A stretch of DNA of 64,000 nucleotides from contig NZ_JABWDU010000003.1 of NCBI RefSeq assembly GCF_013371465.1, forward strand, positions 682,001 to 746,000, read 5' to 3'. The notes beneath the pieces are model-generated. The model was not told the DNA's origin, did not search any database, and saw only the letters and a program-made list of their open reading frames with translations. This stretch comes from Ensifer oleiphilus (lineage in GTDB: Bacteria > Pseudomonadota > Alphaproteobacteria > Rhizobiales > Rhizobiaceae). The position numbers and the translations under genes are program-made. Of the stretch, positions 18,096 through 27,166 are shown piece after piece; the stretch's first letter is position 1; each line of letters starts with the position of its first letter.

Positions 18096-19043
18096 TCAGG
18101 CGGTGTCTCTACGGTCGGTTCGCCATATTCTGTCGATGACGTCAAACGCCAGCGCGACGTTGGGATCGGTGCGCCGGGGCTTGAGACAAACGAAACCGAG
18201 CGAGGTTTCAAGCTTGACCCGGTCGGCAATGACGAGACCATTTGCCTGTTGCTCGCTAAGCGCGATCGACTCCCGGCAGAGGCTGAGACCGAGCCCCGTG
18301 CGCACCATCGCCAGCATCGACGTTTCCTGATCGACGAGAGCGACCACGTTCTGCCTGAGGTTCAGGCCGCCGAGTTTCCGCGCAAGCAACCGGTGATGAA
18401 CGGAGGCCGGCGGCGTTCCGATCCAGGGCAGAGCCGCAAGCTCGCTCCAATCTTTACCCGCGACGATGCCGGCAAAAGCCGGCGGTGCGACGACGCGATA
18501 GGTCAATCGCGACAGCGACTTGACGAAGAACTGCGCATCGGGCTCGCCGGCCAAGGCGTTCGTGCTCGTGCCGAAATCATCGAGATCGCCGAGAAAGAAC
18601 CCGACATCCAGTTCGTTTCGCTTCAAACCGATCGCGACTTCACCGCTCATGCCCTGGCGCAACGTGGTTTCGATGCCCGGACCACTTTCGACCAGCGCCT
18701 GGAGGAAGGCACCGAGCCGGGTGAATTCCGGGTCGATGATCGTGCCGATCCGCAGCGTACCGCGAAGCTGCGCCGTCAGATGCATCGCCGTCTGCCGGAA
18801 CTCGGTGACTGACGCCAGCACCTGCTCGCCCTTGACGGCCAGGAGCGCGCCGTCGCGGGTTAATTCAAGCCCGCTGGCTGTTCGATGAAACAGTGTGAGG
18901 CCGAGTTCCTGTGACAGGCGCTTCACCTGCAGGCTGACGGCAGGCTGGGTGAGATGCAGAAGCTCAGACGCACGGGTGACGTTGCCTTCCCGCGCCACCG
19001 TGACGAAAGCCCGTAGCAATCGCAGATCCAGATGGTCAGCCAT
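18096..19043 (-). CDS. LysR-family transcriptional regulator
   Basis: The 315-residue protein has the LysR helix-turn-helix at about residues 8-65 (LRLLRAFVTVAREGNVTRASELLHLTQPAVSLQVKRL) and a C-terminal substrate-binding-like sensor domain. It is transcribed divergently from the GMC oxidoreductase gene, the usual arrangement for a LysR regulator and its target. AAGGA stands 6 nt before the ATG. An AT-rich inverted repeat (19043-19059) overlaps the start and may be an autoregulatory site. Confidence 0.88.
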   Translation of the reverse strand: MADHLDLRLLRAFVTVAREGNVTRASELLHLTQPAVSLQVKRLSQELGLTLFHRTASGLELTRDGALLAVKGEQVLASVTEFRQTAMHLTAQLRGTLRIGTIIDPEFTRLGAFLQALVESGPGIETTLRQGMSGEVAIGLKRNELDVGFFLGDLDDFGTSTNALAGEPDAQFFVKSLSRLTYRVVAPPAFAGIVAGKDWSELAALPWIGTPPASVHHRLLARKLGGLNLRQNVVALVDQETSMLAMVRTGLGLSLCRESIALSEQQANGLVIADRVKLETSLGFVCLKPRRTDPNVALAFDVIDRIWRTDRRDTA

Positions 19044-19059
19044 ATAAATTCCTTTTATA
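19043..19059. promoter_or_regulatory. possible LysR operator
   Basis: TATAAA (19043-19048) and TTTATA (19054-19059) are inverse complements with a 5-nt spacer, in the space between the divergent LysR and GMC genes. The repeat overlaps the ribosome site of the regulator, so its status as an operator is tentative. Confidence 0.35.
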
Positions 19060-19236
19060 ATGCTGAGCTCGATTTATCATTGGATTTCCGCGTGCGGTAG
19101 CCGTTTACTCGTTCTTGGGAGGATCGCAATGCCGCGATCGCTGATGGACGTTATAAAGGCTGGATGATCTTGGTCCGCTGCACGTTGCAAGCAGCGCCTC
19201 GTTCATCCCCTTTTGCCGATTTGGGAAATGCTTACG

Positions 19237-20931
19237 ATGAAGCCCGAGACCTCGACTGCTGACGCCGCCGTTTTCGACTATGTTATCGTCGGCGCCGGCT
19301 CGGCAGGCTGCCTGCTTGCCAACCGCCTCAGCCGCGATCCCGGCAAGCGGGTGCTGTTGATCGAGGCAGGCCGGCGCGACAACTATCCCTGGATTCATAT
19401 TCCCGTCGGCTATCTCTATTGCATCGGCAATCCGCGCACCGACTGGCTCTACAAGACCGAACCGGAAGCGGGCTTGAACGGCAGGTCGCTGCGCTATCCG
19501 CGCGGCAAGACGCTCGGCGGCTGCTCCTCGATCAACGGCATGATCTATATGCGCGGGCAATCGCGCGACTATCAGAGCTGGGCGGCCCAGACCAATGATC
19601 GCGAATGGTCCTGGGAGAACTCTCTTGAAGATTTCAAAGCACATGAGGATCACTACCGGCTCGACGATGGCGCCGATCCCGCAACCGGCGACAACAGCCG
19701 CTTTTCCGACATGCATGGCCGCGGCGGTGAATGGCGCATCGAAAAACAGCGGCTGAAGTGGGATATCCTGGAATCCTTCGCGGAAGCCGCCGTCCAGGCG
19801 GGCATTCCGCGATCGACCGACTTCAACAGCGGCGACAACGAGGGCGTCGGTTATTTCGAGGTCAACCAGAAGGCGGGTTGGCGTTTGAACACCTCCAAGG
19901 CTTTCCTGCGGCCTGTGCGCCATCGCCGCAATCTGGTCGTGTGGACGGAGGCCGAGGTCGACAAGTTGCTGATCGAAACGTCAGCCGATGGCGCCAAGCG
20001 CTGTTCGGGCGTATCGCTCTACCGTGGCAACGACAGGGTGAGCGTGCGAGCGAAGGCCGAAGTCATTCTTTCGGCAGGTGCCATCGGTTCGCCGCAGATC
20101 CTGCAACTCTCGGGCATAGGGCCGGCCGCGCTGTCGCATGCCATGGACATCGCCGTCGAAAAGGACGTCCCCGGGGTCGGCGAGAACCTGCAGGACCATC
20201 TACAGATCCGCGCGGTCTTTAAGGTGAAAAACGCCAAGACGCTGAACACGCTGGCGAGCAATCTTGCCGGCAAGGCCCGGATCGGGCTCGAATATGTGCT
20301 GAAACGCAGCGGACCGATGAGCATGTCGCCATCGCAGCTCGGCGCCTTCACCCGCTCCGACCCCGACCGCGCCCATGCCAATCTGGAGTATCACGTGCAG
20401 CCGCTCAGCCTCGATGCCTTCGGTGAGCCTCTGCACAACTTCCCGGCTTTCACCGCCAGTGTCTGCAACCTCAATCCGACGAGCCGCGGCCATGTGCGGA
20501 TCCGTTCGCGCCATCGCGGTGACGCGCCGGCCATCGCCCCGAACTATCTCAGCACCGACGAAGACCGCAAGATCGCCGCCGACAGCATACGGCAAATCCG
20601 TTCGATCGTCGGCCAACCCGCGCTCTCAAGGTATGAGCCGGTCGAATGGAAGCCGGGGATCGAATTCCAGAGCGATGGGGAACTGGCAAAGCTGGCCGGC
20701 GATATCGCCAACACCATCTTTCACCCGGTCGGCACTGCAAGGATGGGGGCCGAGGACGACGCCATGGCGGTCGTCGACAGCCGGCTTCGGGTTCGCGGCA
20801 TCGAGGGTCTGCGCGTCGTCGATGCCAGCGTGATGCCGACCATTACCAGCGGCAACACCAGCGCGCCGACCATGATGATCGCGGAGAAGGCCGCACGCTG
20901 GATCATGGCAGACGCGCAGAAGCGGGCATAG
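19237..20931 (+). CDS. GMC-family FAD oxidoreductase (choline dehydrogenase-like)
   Basis: This protein of about 564 residues follows the glucose-methanol-choline oxidoreductase pattern. It has the FAD motif VIVGAGSAGCLLANRL, the first signature GKTLGGCSSINGMIYMRG, the second signature SAGAIGSPQILQLSGIG, the catalytic-histidine region FHPVGTARMG, and the C-terminal DASVMPTITSGNTSAPTMMIAEKAA. It should oxidise an alcohol, but the substrate cannot be told. BetA is the best-known relative, yet no betaine aldehyde dehydrogenase or BetI gene is near. The ATG at 19237 is chosen; TTG at 19213 and ATG at 19228 are in frame upstream. The divergent LysR gene probably regulates it. Confidence 0.9.
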   Translation: MKPETSTADAAVFDYVIVGAGSAGCLLANRLSRDPGKRVLLIEAGRRDNYPWIHIPVGYLYCIGNPRTDWLYKTEPEAGLNGRSLRYPRGKTLGGCSSINGMIYMRGQSRDYQSWAAQTNDREWSWENSLEDFKAHEDHYRLDDGADPATGDNSRFSDMHGRGGEWRIEKQRLKWDILESFAEAAVQAGIPRSTDFNSGDNEGVGYFEVNQKAGWRLNTSKAFLRPVRHRRNLVVWTEAEVDKLLIETSADGAKRCSGVSLYRGNDRVSVRAKAEVILSAGAIGSPQILQLSGIGPAALSHAMDIAVEKDVPGVGENLQDHLQIRAVFKVKNAKTLNTLASNLAGKARIGLEYVLKRSGPMSMSPSQLGAFTRSDPDRAHANLEYHVQPLSLDAFGEPLHNFPAFTASVCNLNPTSRGHVRIRSRHRGDAPAIAPNYLSTDEDRKIAADSIRQIRSIVGQPALSRYEPVEWKPGIEFQSDGELAKLAGDIANTIFHPVGTARMGAEDDAMAVVDSRLRVRGIEGLRVVDASVMPTITSGNTSAPTMMIAEKAARWIMADAQKRA

Positions 20932-20971
20932 ATCGAGCTTCTTGAAGACAGTCGCACGACGCACATGACGT

Positions 20972-21001
20972 GTGCGCCCCGCCTGGCAGGACGGGGCGCA
21001 C
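20972..21001. terminator. hairpin between convergent genes
   Basis: GTGCGCCCCG (20972-20981) and CGGGGCGCAC (20992-21001) form a perfect 10-bp stem between the GMC gene and the convergent hydrolase gene. There is no strong T-run, so it is a likely but not typical terminator. Confidence 0.55.
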
Positions 21002-21010
21002 TGGCAATTG

Positions 21011-21874
21011 CTATTGGAACATCCCCTTTGGGGTCTCTCCCTTGAAGAAGGGCACGACCAAGGCTTCCAGCATCTCCGGCTGGTTGATGACCGCCGTGTG
21101 CGAGGTTGCCGGCAGGATGGCGAGACGCGAGGCCGGCAACGGCTTGCCCATATCACCCATGCCACCGCCGCCGAGCAGCCGGAACATCGCCACGGAATGT
21201 TCCAGGGTCGCGACATCGGCATCGCCGGCAATGAGCAGCACCGGGGTCTTCATCGCCTTGACGTCCTTTTCCCAGGCCATCGGCTCCTTCTCGAGCGCGA
21301 TCAGCTTGGCGACGAGCGCGGGGAACCCGTCCGGATCGGCGGCGAGCTTGCGGTAGTCCTCGGCAAACGGCATGCCGACGAACATCTCCACCGTCATTTG
21401 CGGGATGAAGGCCTTGAACTCCGGCTGCCAGCCCTCGGCGTCGTAACCGACCGAAGCCGCCGCCAACTTGTTGACCTTGTCGGGATGGCGGATGGCGAGC
21501 TGCAGCCCGGCTGCCGCCCCCATCGAGTAGCCGAAGACATCGGCCTTCTTGACGCCGACGGCATCCATGAATGCCGCCACGTCGTCGGCGAGATTTGCAT
21601 AGGTGATCGGTCGGTCGATGTCGGTCGTGCGGCCGTGTCCCTGGAACTCTAGCGCATAGACCTTGTTGGTCTCGGCAAGCTTGGGAATGATTGCGCCCAT
21701 CGACGGAATGTTCATATAGGCGCCGTGCAGGACGATCAGCGGTTCGCCCTCACCGGACACCTCATAATACATCTTCATGCCGTTGACTTCGACCCGCTCA
21801 CCGACCGGCTGGCTGTCAGCAAGTGCCGGCCCGGCAATGATGAGGGCTACGGCGATAAGGGCAGTACGAAACAT
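21011..21874 (-). CDS. exported alpha/beta hydrolase
   Basis: The 287-residue protein begins with a signal peptide (MFRTALIAVALIIAGPALA) and then an alpha/beta-hydrolase fold. The oxyanion region is LIVLHGAYMN, the nucleophile elbow is GYSMG with Ser117, an acid candidate lies in AGDADVAT, and a catalytic His lies in TSHTAVINQPE. It should act in the periplasm on an ester or similar bond. It lies downstream of the DJ-1/PfpI gene on the same strand with a 229-nt gap, so the two may be co-regulated by the divergent LysR gene. Confidence 0.87.
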   Translation of the reverse strand: MFRTALIAVALIIAGPALADSQPVGERVEVNGMKMYYEVSGEGEPLIVLHGAYMNIPSMGAIIPKLAETNKVYALEFQGHGRTTDIDRPITYANLADDVAAFMDAVGVKKADVFGYSMGAAAGLQLAIRHPDKVNKLAAASVGYDAEGWQPEFKAFIPQMTVEMFVGMPFAEDYRKLAADPDGFPALVAKLIALEKEPMAWEKDVKAMKTPVLLIAGDADVATLEHSVAMFRLLGGGGMGDMGKPLPASRLAILPATSHTAVINQPEMLEALVVPFFKGETPKGMFQ

Positions 21875-22103
21875 ATCTCTTTCCTCGCGGTTTCAAGCGT
21901 CTTCACCAACGCTGACAATAAGACGAGCAGAACCCTCGCCAGCCGACAAGGCGCTGCATTTTTTTCCCACAACCGGCGAGAGCGCCAAACGGCCCTTGAA
22001 CTGGAGCGGGTTTTTGCTGAGGAACGTGACCGCGGCGGCACTGAAAAACCTCGCCATTTCCTCAGATGGCGAGGTCAATTTTGCAATCACGACGTTGCCG
22101 TCG

Positions 22104-22955
22104 TCATTTTAGCCGTTCGAGGAGGATTTCCCCGACCTGCAAGGCAGAGGCCGGATTCTGCCCGGTGATCAATTCGCGATCAATCACCACATTTGCCTGC
22201 CAGGGCGCGGCGTTGCTCTCGTAGTTTCCGCCTGCCGCCTCGAGCGCCGTCTGCGGATAGAATTTCATCGCGCCGCCATTGAGCAGGCCCTTGGCCTGTT
22301 CCTCCTCCTGGTTGCTGATGACGGTCATCCGGTAGCCCGAATAGATCCACGTCGGCCGTTCAGGCTGTTGCCAGGCTTCGAGCTGATCCGTGAGTGCTTT
22401 TGTATCCGCCAATGTCGAAAGCAGCGCGATCGGGCCGTGGCAGACCAGAGCGGTGACCTTGCCGTTCTCGTGGAAGTAGGCGAGCAATTGCCCAAGCTGC
22501 CGGTCATGCAGCAGATCCTGCATCGGTGCGTGACCGCCGGGTATGTAGACCGCATCAAAGGTCGCATAGCCGATCTGCGCGACGCGAGCGAGGCCGATCA
22601 CCGGCGACTTCTCGGGCGATGTGATGGCGAGTTCATCGAGCAGGTCCTGGTACACTTTCATCTGATCGGCGCTGCCGCCGAAATAAGCCGGGTCCACGGA
22701 TGTCTGGTCGACGGCCGGTGCCTGGCCCCCAGGCGTGGCGAAGGTGATCTCGTGGCCGGCATCGAGCAGCAGCTTCACCGGCTGCATCAACTCGTTGAGG
22801 TAGAATCCGGTGCGGAACACCTTGCCGTCCTTGAGATCGAGATGATCGGAGCCGGAAAGGACGACAAGCACCTTGGCGGCATGCGCGTCGGCTGAGGCAA
22901 AGGTCAGGGCGAGCGCGGCGGCAACGCCACGCAGCCATTTCATCGGATGGGTCAT
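22104..22955 (-). CDS. exported DJ-1/PfpI family protein
   Basis: This 283-residue protein has a signal peptide (MKWLRGVAAALALTFASADAHA) and a glutamine-amidotransferase-like DJ-1/PfpI domain. The nucleophile elbow is ALVCHGPIALL, with Cys172 followed by His173, and GGHAPMQDLL lies near residue 140. Relatives include Hsp31-type glyoxalases/deglycases and isonitrile hydratases. Export to the periplasm is unusual for the family. Two starts are possible, 22955 and 22943. It is divergent from a LysR gene across a short region with a perfect 8-bp inverted repeat. Confidence 0.86.
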   Translation of the reverse strand: MTHPMKWLRGVAAALALTFASADAHAAKVLVVLSGSDHLDLKDGKVFRTGFYLNELMQPVKLLLDAGHEITFATPGGQAPAVDQTSVDPAYFGGSADQMKVYQDLLDELAITSPEKSPVIGLARVAQIGYATFDAVYIPGGHAPMQDLLHDRQLGQLLAYFHENGKVTALVCHGPIALLSTLADTKALTDQLEAWQQPERPTWIYSGYRMTVISNQEEEQAKGLLNGGAMKFYPQTALEAAGGNYESNAAPWQANVVIDRELITGQNPASALQVGEILLERLK

Positions 22956-23076
22956 GGTTTTTACTTTCAGGGATGGGTGGCGTCGTCCGTCGGTGCAAAC
23001 AGCAGGGCCTTATCAGCCCTCATTCCGAAGCCGGCGTCAGATCACCTTTTGGTTTCGCTGGACTGGCGGAACTTTA

Positions 23077-23098
23077 TTATCGCCATCGAAGGCGATAA
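23077..23098. promoter_or_regulatory. probable LysR operator
   Basis: TTATCGCC (23077-23084) and GGCGATAA (23091-23098) form a perfect 8-bp inverted repeat with a 6-nt spacer. It sits between the divergent DJ-1 and LysR genes, 40 nt from the LysR start. Confidence 0.6.
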
Positions 23099-23138
23099 AT
23101 GATCTCCAATTCAAATCATCTGTTCTCCGGAGACAAAA

Positions 23139-24044
23139 ATGGCCCGTCGTTTCGATTATCTCGCCGATGTCGAAGTGTTCGTCGCGGTGGCCGAGCATGG
23201 ATCGTTGACGGCCGGCGCCATCGCCTTGGGAACGACACCCTCCGTCGTCAGCCGCGCCATCTCGAGGCTTGAAGCGCGGCTAGGCAGCCAGCTCTTGCGC
23301 CGCACGACGAGGCGTATCGGCCTCACCCACGACGGACAGCATTTTCTCGACCAGGCGCGTTCCGCCTTCTCGACCATCGACGACGCCGAACGGGCCATTC
23401 AAGGCGGCAGCGGTCAGGTCGCCGGGCGCGTCCGCCTCAGCGTACCGACGACATATGGCCACTTCCGGCTGCCGCCTCAGCTCAGTCGGTTCCGAGCTCT
23501 TCATCCGAAGGTCGAAGTCGAGCTCAACATCACCAATCGCAACGTTGATCTCGTCGCAGAAGGCTTCGATCTCGCCATCCGCATGGGTCCGTTGCCGGAC
23601 AGCGGCCTCATTGCGCGCAAGATCGAGGACGGGGTGATGTGCCTTGTCGCCTCACCCGACTATGTCGCCCGTCACGGCGCTCCTCAGAGCATTGCCGATC
23701 TCGATCACCACGACTGCGTGCCGTTCGTCATGCCGAGCACCGGCAGGTTCGCGCCATGGATGTTCCGCGACAACGGCCGGGATTTCGAATGGGCGCCCTC
23801 CTCCGGCGGACTGGTGGTCAGCGACGACGTTCTCGGCGTCATGTCGATGGCCGAGCAAGGCGCCGGTATTTGCCAAACGTATGATTTTGTCGTCGAGCGT
23901 GCCGTCCTGCAGGGGAGACTGGTCGAGCTCCTCATCGGCATGAACGGACGAACCCGACCGATCTCGATCGTCTACGCCCCCAATCGCCGGCTTTCCGCCG
24001 CGTCACGCGCACTGATCGACGTCTTGAGCGAAAAGCAGGGTTGA
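23139..24044 (+). CDS. LysR-family transcriptional regulator
   Basis: The 301-residue protein has a LysR helix-turn-helix (ADVEVFVAVAEHGSLTAGAIALGTTPSVVSRAISRLEARLGSQLL) and an effector domain of the CrgA/AaeR-type subgroup (RVRLSVPTTYGHFRLPP...FDLAIRMGPLPDSGLIARKI). It is divergent from the periplasmic DJ-1/PfpI gene and shares the operator-like palindrome at 23077-23098. It probably controls that gene and perhaps the hydrolase beyond it. Confidence 0.9.
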   Translation: MARRFDYLADVEVFVAVAEHGSLTAGAIALGTTPSVVSRAISRLEARLGSQLLRRTTRRIGLTHDGQHFLDQARSAFSTIDDAERAIQGGSGQVAGRVRLSVPTTYGHFRLPPQLSRFRALHPKVEVELNITNRNVDLVAEGFDLAIRMGPLPDSGLIARKIEDGVMCLVASPDYVARHGAPQSIADLDHHDCVPFVMPSTGRFAPWMFRDNGRDFEWAPSSGGLVVSDDVLGVMSMAEQGAGICQTYDFVVERAVLQGRLVELLIGMNGRTRPISIVYAPNRRLSAASRALIDVLSEKQG

Positions 24045-24207
24045 CCGGGGGAGTCTCGAAAAGGGCGCAAAAGGGCGGTTGGACCGATGCAACAAAGCGC
24101 GCCAAAGTGCCCTCAACACCGCCCAAGTCACAAAACTGTCACAAAATATGGGCGGGATCGCTCGCGTTCAGTTCCGATTGGCCATGACAACGCGAGGACG
24201 AGACGCC

Positions 24208-24882
24208 ATGAGTGCCAAGGCACAGACGCATTCGCCCCCGGCACGAACCGGCAAATGGCATCGATCGGAGGCCGGCACGATCATCGCCGTCATCCTCGTT
24301 TCCGTCATCATGCTCGCATCGCTCGTTATTGCCGACAAGGGCTTCGGCATCGATTACTACGATCTCGTTCGCGACCCGAACGCGATCGCTCGCAACCCCG
24401 GCTATTTCGGCATCGTCTCGAATATCGGGATCATCTTCTGGATCGTTGGCGCAGCCGCGGCACTTCAGGCCTTTGCGGCAACGGCCGCCGAAGAGCCCCC
24501 GGCTCTCAGGCGAACGTTGCTTACCGGCGGGCTCTTTTCAACTCTGATGGGTATCGACGACTTCCTTATGCTGCATGAGGCAGTCGCAACCACAGGCATC
24601 CCGGAAGAAGTCGTACTCGTGCCGCACATGATCCTGCTTGCTGCGCTCTGCTGCTGCGCCTACATCGTTCGGGCAGAAACGCCGCGATTGCTGCTTGTCG
24701 GTTCGGTCCTGGCGATGGGGCTGTCCTTCGCCGCCGATATGGCCCCGATCCATGTCGGCGGGGCCACCTTCGTCGAAGAGGGTTTCAAACTCGTCGGCAT
24801 CCTGTTCCTGACCACCTATCTCGTCGCCATCAGCCACCAGGCGCTGCGTGGCCGGGCGTCGAAACGCCCGGCCATCGGATAG
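24208..24882 (+). CDS. integral membrane protein of unknown function
   Basis: This protein of about 224 residues has roughly six hydrophobic helices, with a short charged N-terminus and an Arg/Lys-rich end (RGRASKRPAIG). Acidic and His residues occur within membrane segments (MGIDDFLMLHEAV, ADMAPIHVGGATFVEEGFKL), which could bind metal or haem. I do not recognise a family. The start at 24208 has GAGGA upstream; 24184 is also possible. It is convergent with the prolyl oligopeptidase gene, with a 25-nt gap. Confidence 0.7.
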   Translation: MSAKAQTHSPPARTGKWHRSEAGTIIAVILVSVIMLASLVIADKGFGIDYYDLVRDPNAIARNPGYFGIVSNIGIIFWIVGAAAALQAFAATAAEEPPALRRTLLTGGLFSTLMGIDDFLMLHEAVATTGIPEEVVLVPHMILLAALCCCAYIVRAETPRLLLVGSVLAMGLSFAADMAPIHVGGATFVEEGFKLVGILFLTTYLVAISHQALRGRASKRPAIG

Positions 24883-24907
24883 GAGCCGTTATCAGCTGAC
24901 CCTGCGG

Positions 24908-26980
24908 TCACTTCGTCGCGCCCTTCAGCGCCTGCTCCAGGAAGACATACTTCATCGCCGTCTGCGCTGCCTGTATCCGGCGGTCGCCCCGCCCACCATG
25001 GCCGCCTTCCGTTTCCTCGAAAAACAGCGCATTCGCGTGACCTGCGGCCTGCAGGCGTGCGGCCATCTTGCGCGCATGGCCGGGATGCACCCGGTCGTCG
25101 GCGGTCGACGTCGTCAGCAGTACCGGCGGATAATCGGCATCATCAGCGACGTGCTGGTAGGGAGAATAGGTTGCCAGCCACGCCGCCTCTTCGGGCTTCG
25201 TGGGATCGCCGTATTCGGCCATCCAGGACGCGCCCGGCGGCAATTCCGTGTAACGAAGCATGTCAAGCAACGGCACCTCGATGAGGACAGCCCCGAAAAG
25301 CTCGGGTCGCTGCACCAAGGAAACGCCGGTGAGCAGGCCGCCGTTCGACCCGCCCTGAATGCCGAGCATTGAAGGAGTCGAGATCCCTCGCCGCACCAGA
25401 TCTTGCGCAACAGCGGCAAAGTCGTCGAACGCGTTTTGCCGCTTGTCCCTGAGGGCCGCCTGGTGCCACCGTGGTCCAAACTCGCCTCCACCGCGGATGT
25501 TGGCCTGGACATAGGCATAGCCCTTTTCGAGCCAGAGCTTACCGCGCAGGCCGGCATAGGCGGGCAAAAGCGGAACTTCAAAGCCGCCGTAGCCGTAGAG
25601 CAAGGCCGGCACAGGCTCCTTCTGGTCGCGACGCCGAACGACAAAATAAGGAATGAGCGTGCCGTCCTTCGAACGGGCCTCGAACTGTTCCGAGACCAGG
25701 TCGGACGCATCGAAACGGGCGGGCTGCGCCTTGACCGTCGCCAGCGTCTCGCCGTCATCATCGGACCAGATGATCGAGCTCGGCGTCAGGAAGTCGGTGA
25801 AGGAGAACGAAACGCTGGAGCCGAACTGATTGATATGGCTGATGCCGACATTGCCGTTTTCGGGCAAGGAGACGGGAGTGAGTGACCACCCGTGCCCGCT
25901 GCGCTCCGCATAGACGACGCGACCGCGGACATTGTCCATGAGGCTGATGAACAGGCGATCACGCGTGTTTGCGACATGCGCGATCGAAACGCGCTCTGCC
26001 GGCGGCAGCACCGTCTCGATGGCACCGATGTCGCCCATTTCCAGCCAGCGCTTGAAATCGAAGGCGTAGAGCCCGTCGGGCAGGCATGTGGCGCCGCCCG
26101 GAGCGGACCAGGGGCTACGCACGCTGAAGACGATCTGACCCTTCAGAAGGGCAATCTCGCAGACATCGTCGGGCAACGGCAGCCGCCGGTTTTCGCCCGA
26201 AGCGAGCCTGACAAAATGATGGCCGGAATAGAAATCGATCGATCGCGTCAGCAGCAGGTATTGCGTGTCGCCGTCGAATTCGAGTGCGCCGCCAACGGCA
26301 AGATCCTCGACCTCTCCCTCGAAGATCGGCACCGCCTCGGCAAGACTTGTTCCGCGTTTCCACAATTTGACCACGCGAGGATAGCCGGATTGCGTCCTCT
26401 CTTCCGCCTCGAAGGCGGCCGCGACGATGACCGTATCGATATCGAGCCAGCTGAAACTCGATTTTGAAACGGGCGCCTGAAATCCGCCGTCGACGAAGGT
26501 CCCGGTTTCGATGTCGAACTCGCGCATTTCACTGGCATCGCCGCCGTCCGGCGACAGGTTCAGGAGGCAACGGTTGAAAGCCGGATAGAGACGGCGCGCG
26601 CCGCTGAACACCCATCTGACGCCTTCCTTTGCCGAAAGCGCGTCGAAGTCGATGATCGTTTGCCACTCCGGCTTGTCGGTCTTGTAGGAGGCGACAGTGG
26701 TGCGACGCCAGAGGCCGAGGGTGTTCACCTTGTCCTGCCAGAAGTTGTAGACATGGCCGCGCAATTCATAGCCGACAGCGATGTTGTCCTCTGCGGTCAT
26801 CAGTTCCAGCGCCGTTTCATATCGCGGCTGATACGAAGCATCACCCTGCAGCCTCTCCTTCGTCCGCGCGTTCTGACCATGCACCCAGTCGAGCGCTGGT
26901 TTGGACGTCCTGTCTTCCAACCAAAGGAACGGATCTTCGGCAGTCGTGGGAAGCGGTGAGTGGATGGGTTTGGTCATCAA
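24908..26980 (-). CDS. prolyl oligopeptidase family serine peptidase (S9A)
   Basis: The 690-residue protein has the N-terminal helix EDPFLWLEDRTSKPALDWVHGQNART, a seven-bladed propeller region (about 75-410) and a C-terminal alpha/beta-hydrolase domain. The catalytic Ser lies in GIQGGSNGGLLTG (about residue 543), the Asp in TADDRVHPGHARKM (about 628) and the His in TEGGHGGRGD (about 660). No signal peptide is seen, so it should be cytoplasmic, cleaving short peptides after proline or a related residue. It is a single gene with no clear operon partner. Confidence 0.92.
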   Translation of the reverse strand: MMTKPIHSPLPTTAEDPFLWLEDRTSKPALDWVHGQNARTKERLQGDASYQPRYETALELMTAEDNIAVGYELRGHVYNFWQDKVNTLGLWRRTTVASYKTDKPEWQTIIDFDALSAKEGVRWVFSGARRLYPAFNRCLLNLSPDGGDASEMREFDIETGTFVDGGFQAPVSKSSFSWLDIDTVIVAAAFEAEERTQSGYPRVVKLWKRGTSLAEAVPIFEGEVEDLAVGGALEFDGDTQYLLLTRSIDFYSGHHFVRLASGENRRLPLPDDVCEIALLKGQIVFSVRSPWSAPGGATCLPDGLYAFDFKRWLEMGDIGAIETVLPPAERVSIAHVANTRDRLFISLMDNVRGRVVYAERSGHGWSLTPVSLPENGNVGISHINQFGSSVSFSFTDFLTPSSIIWSDDDGETLATVKAQPARFDASDLVSEQFEARSKDGTLIPYFVVRRRDQKEPVPALLYGYGGFEVPLLPAYAGLRGKLWLEKGYAYVQANIRGGGEFGPRWHQAALRDKRQNAFDDFAAVAQDLVRRGISTPSMLGIQGGSNGGLLTGVSLVQRPELFGAVLIEVPLLDMLRYTELPPGASWMAEYGDPTKPEEAAWLATYSPYQHVADDADYPPVLLTTSTADDRVHPGHARKMAARLQAAGHANALFFEETEGGHGGRGDRRIQAAQTAMKYVFLEQALKGATK

Positions 26981-27166
26981 ATCTCCAGAAACAATGTCAG
27001 AAGGGCAATCGCGAGGTGCCGCAGCGGTATATGTTGTCTCGTCACCTGGCTTTGCAATGTCAAAGGCCGATTCAAGGCGGGTGAATGCTGGGCCAGCATG
27101 GCTTGCAGATCGGTCACCCGGGCGCCCCGGTCATGCCGTCGCGCCCAGCCCGAACGGCGCATCCGT

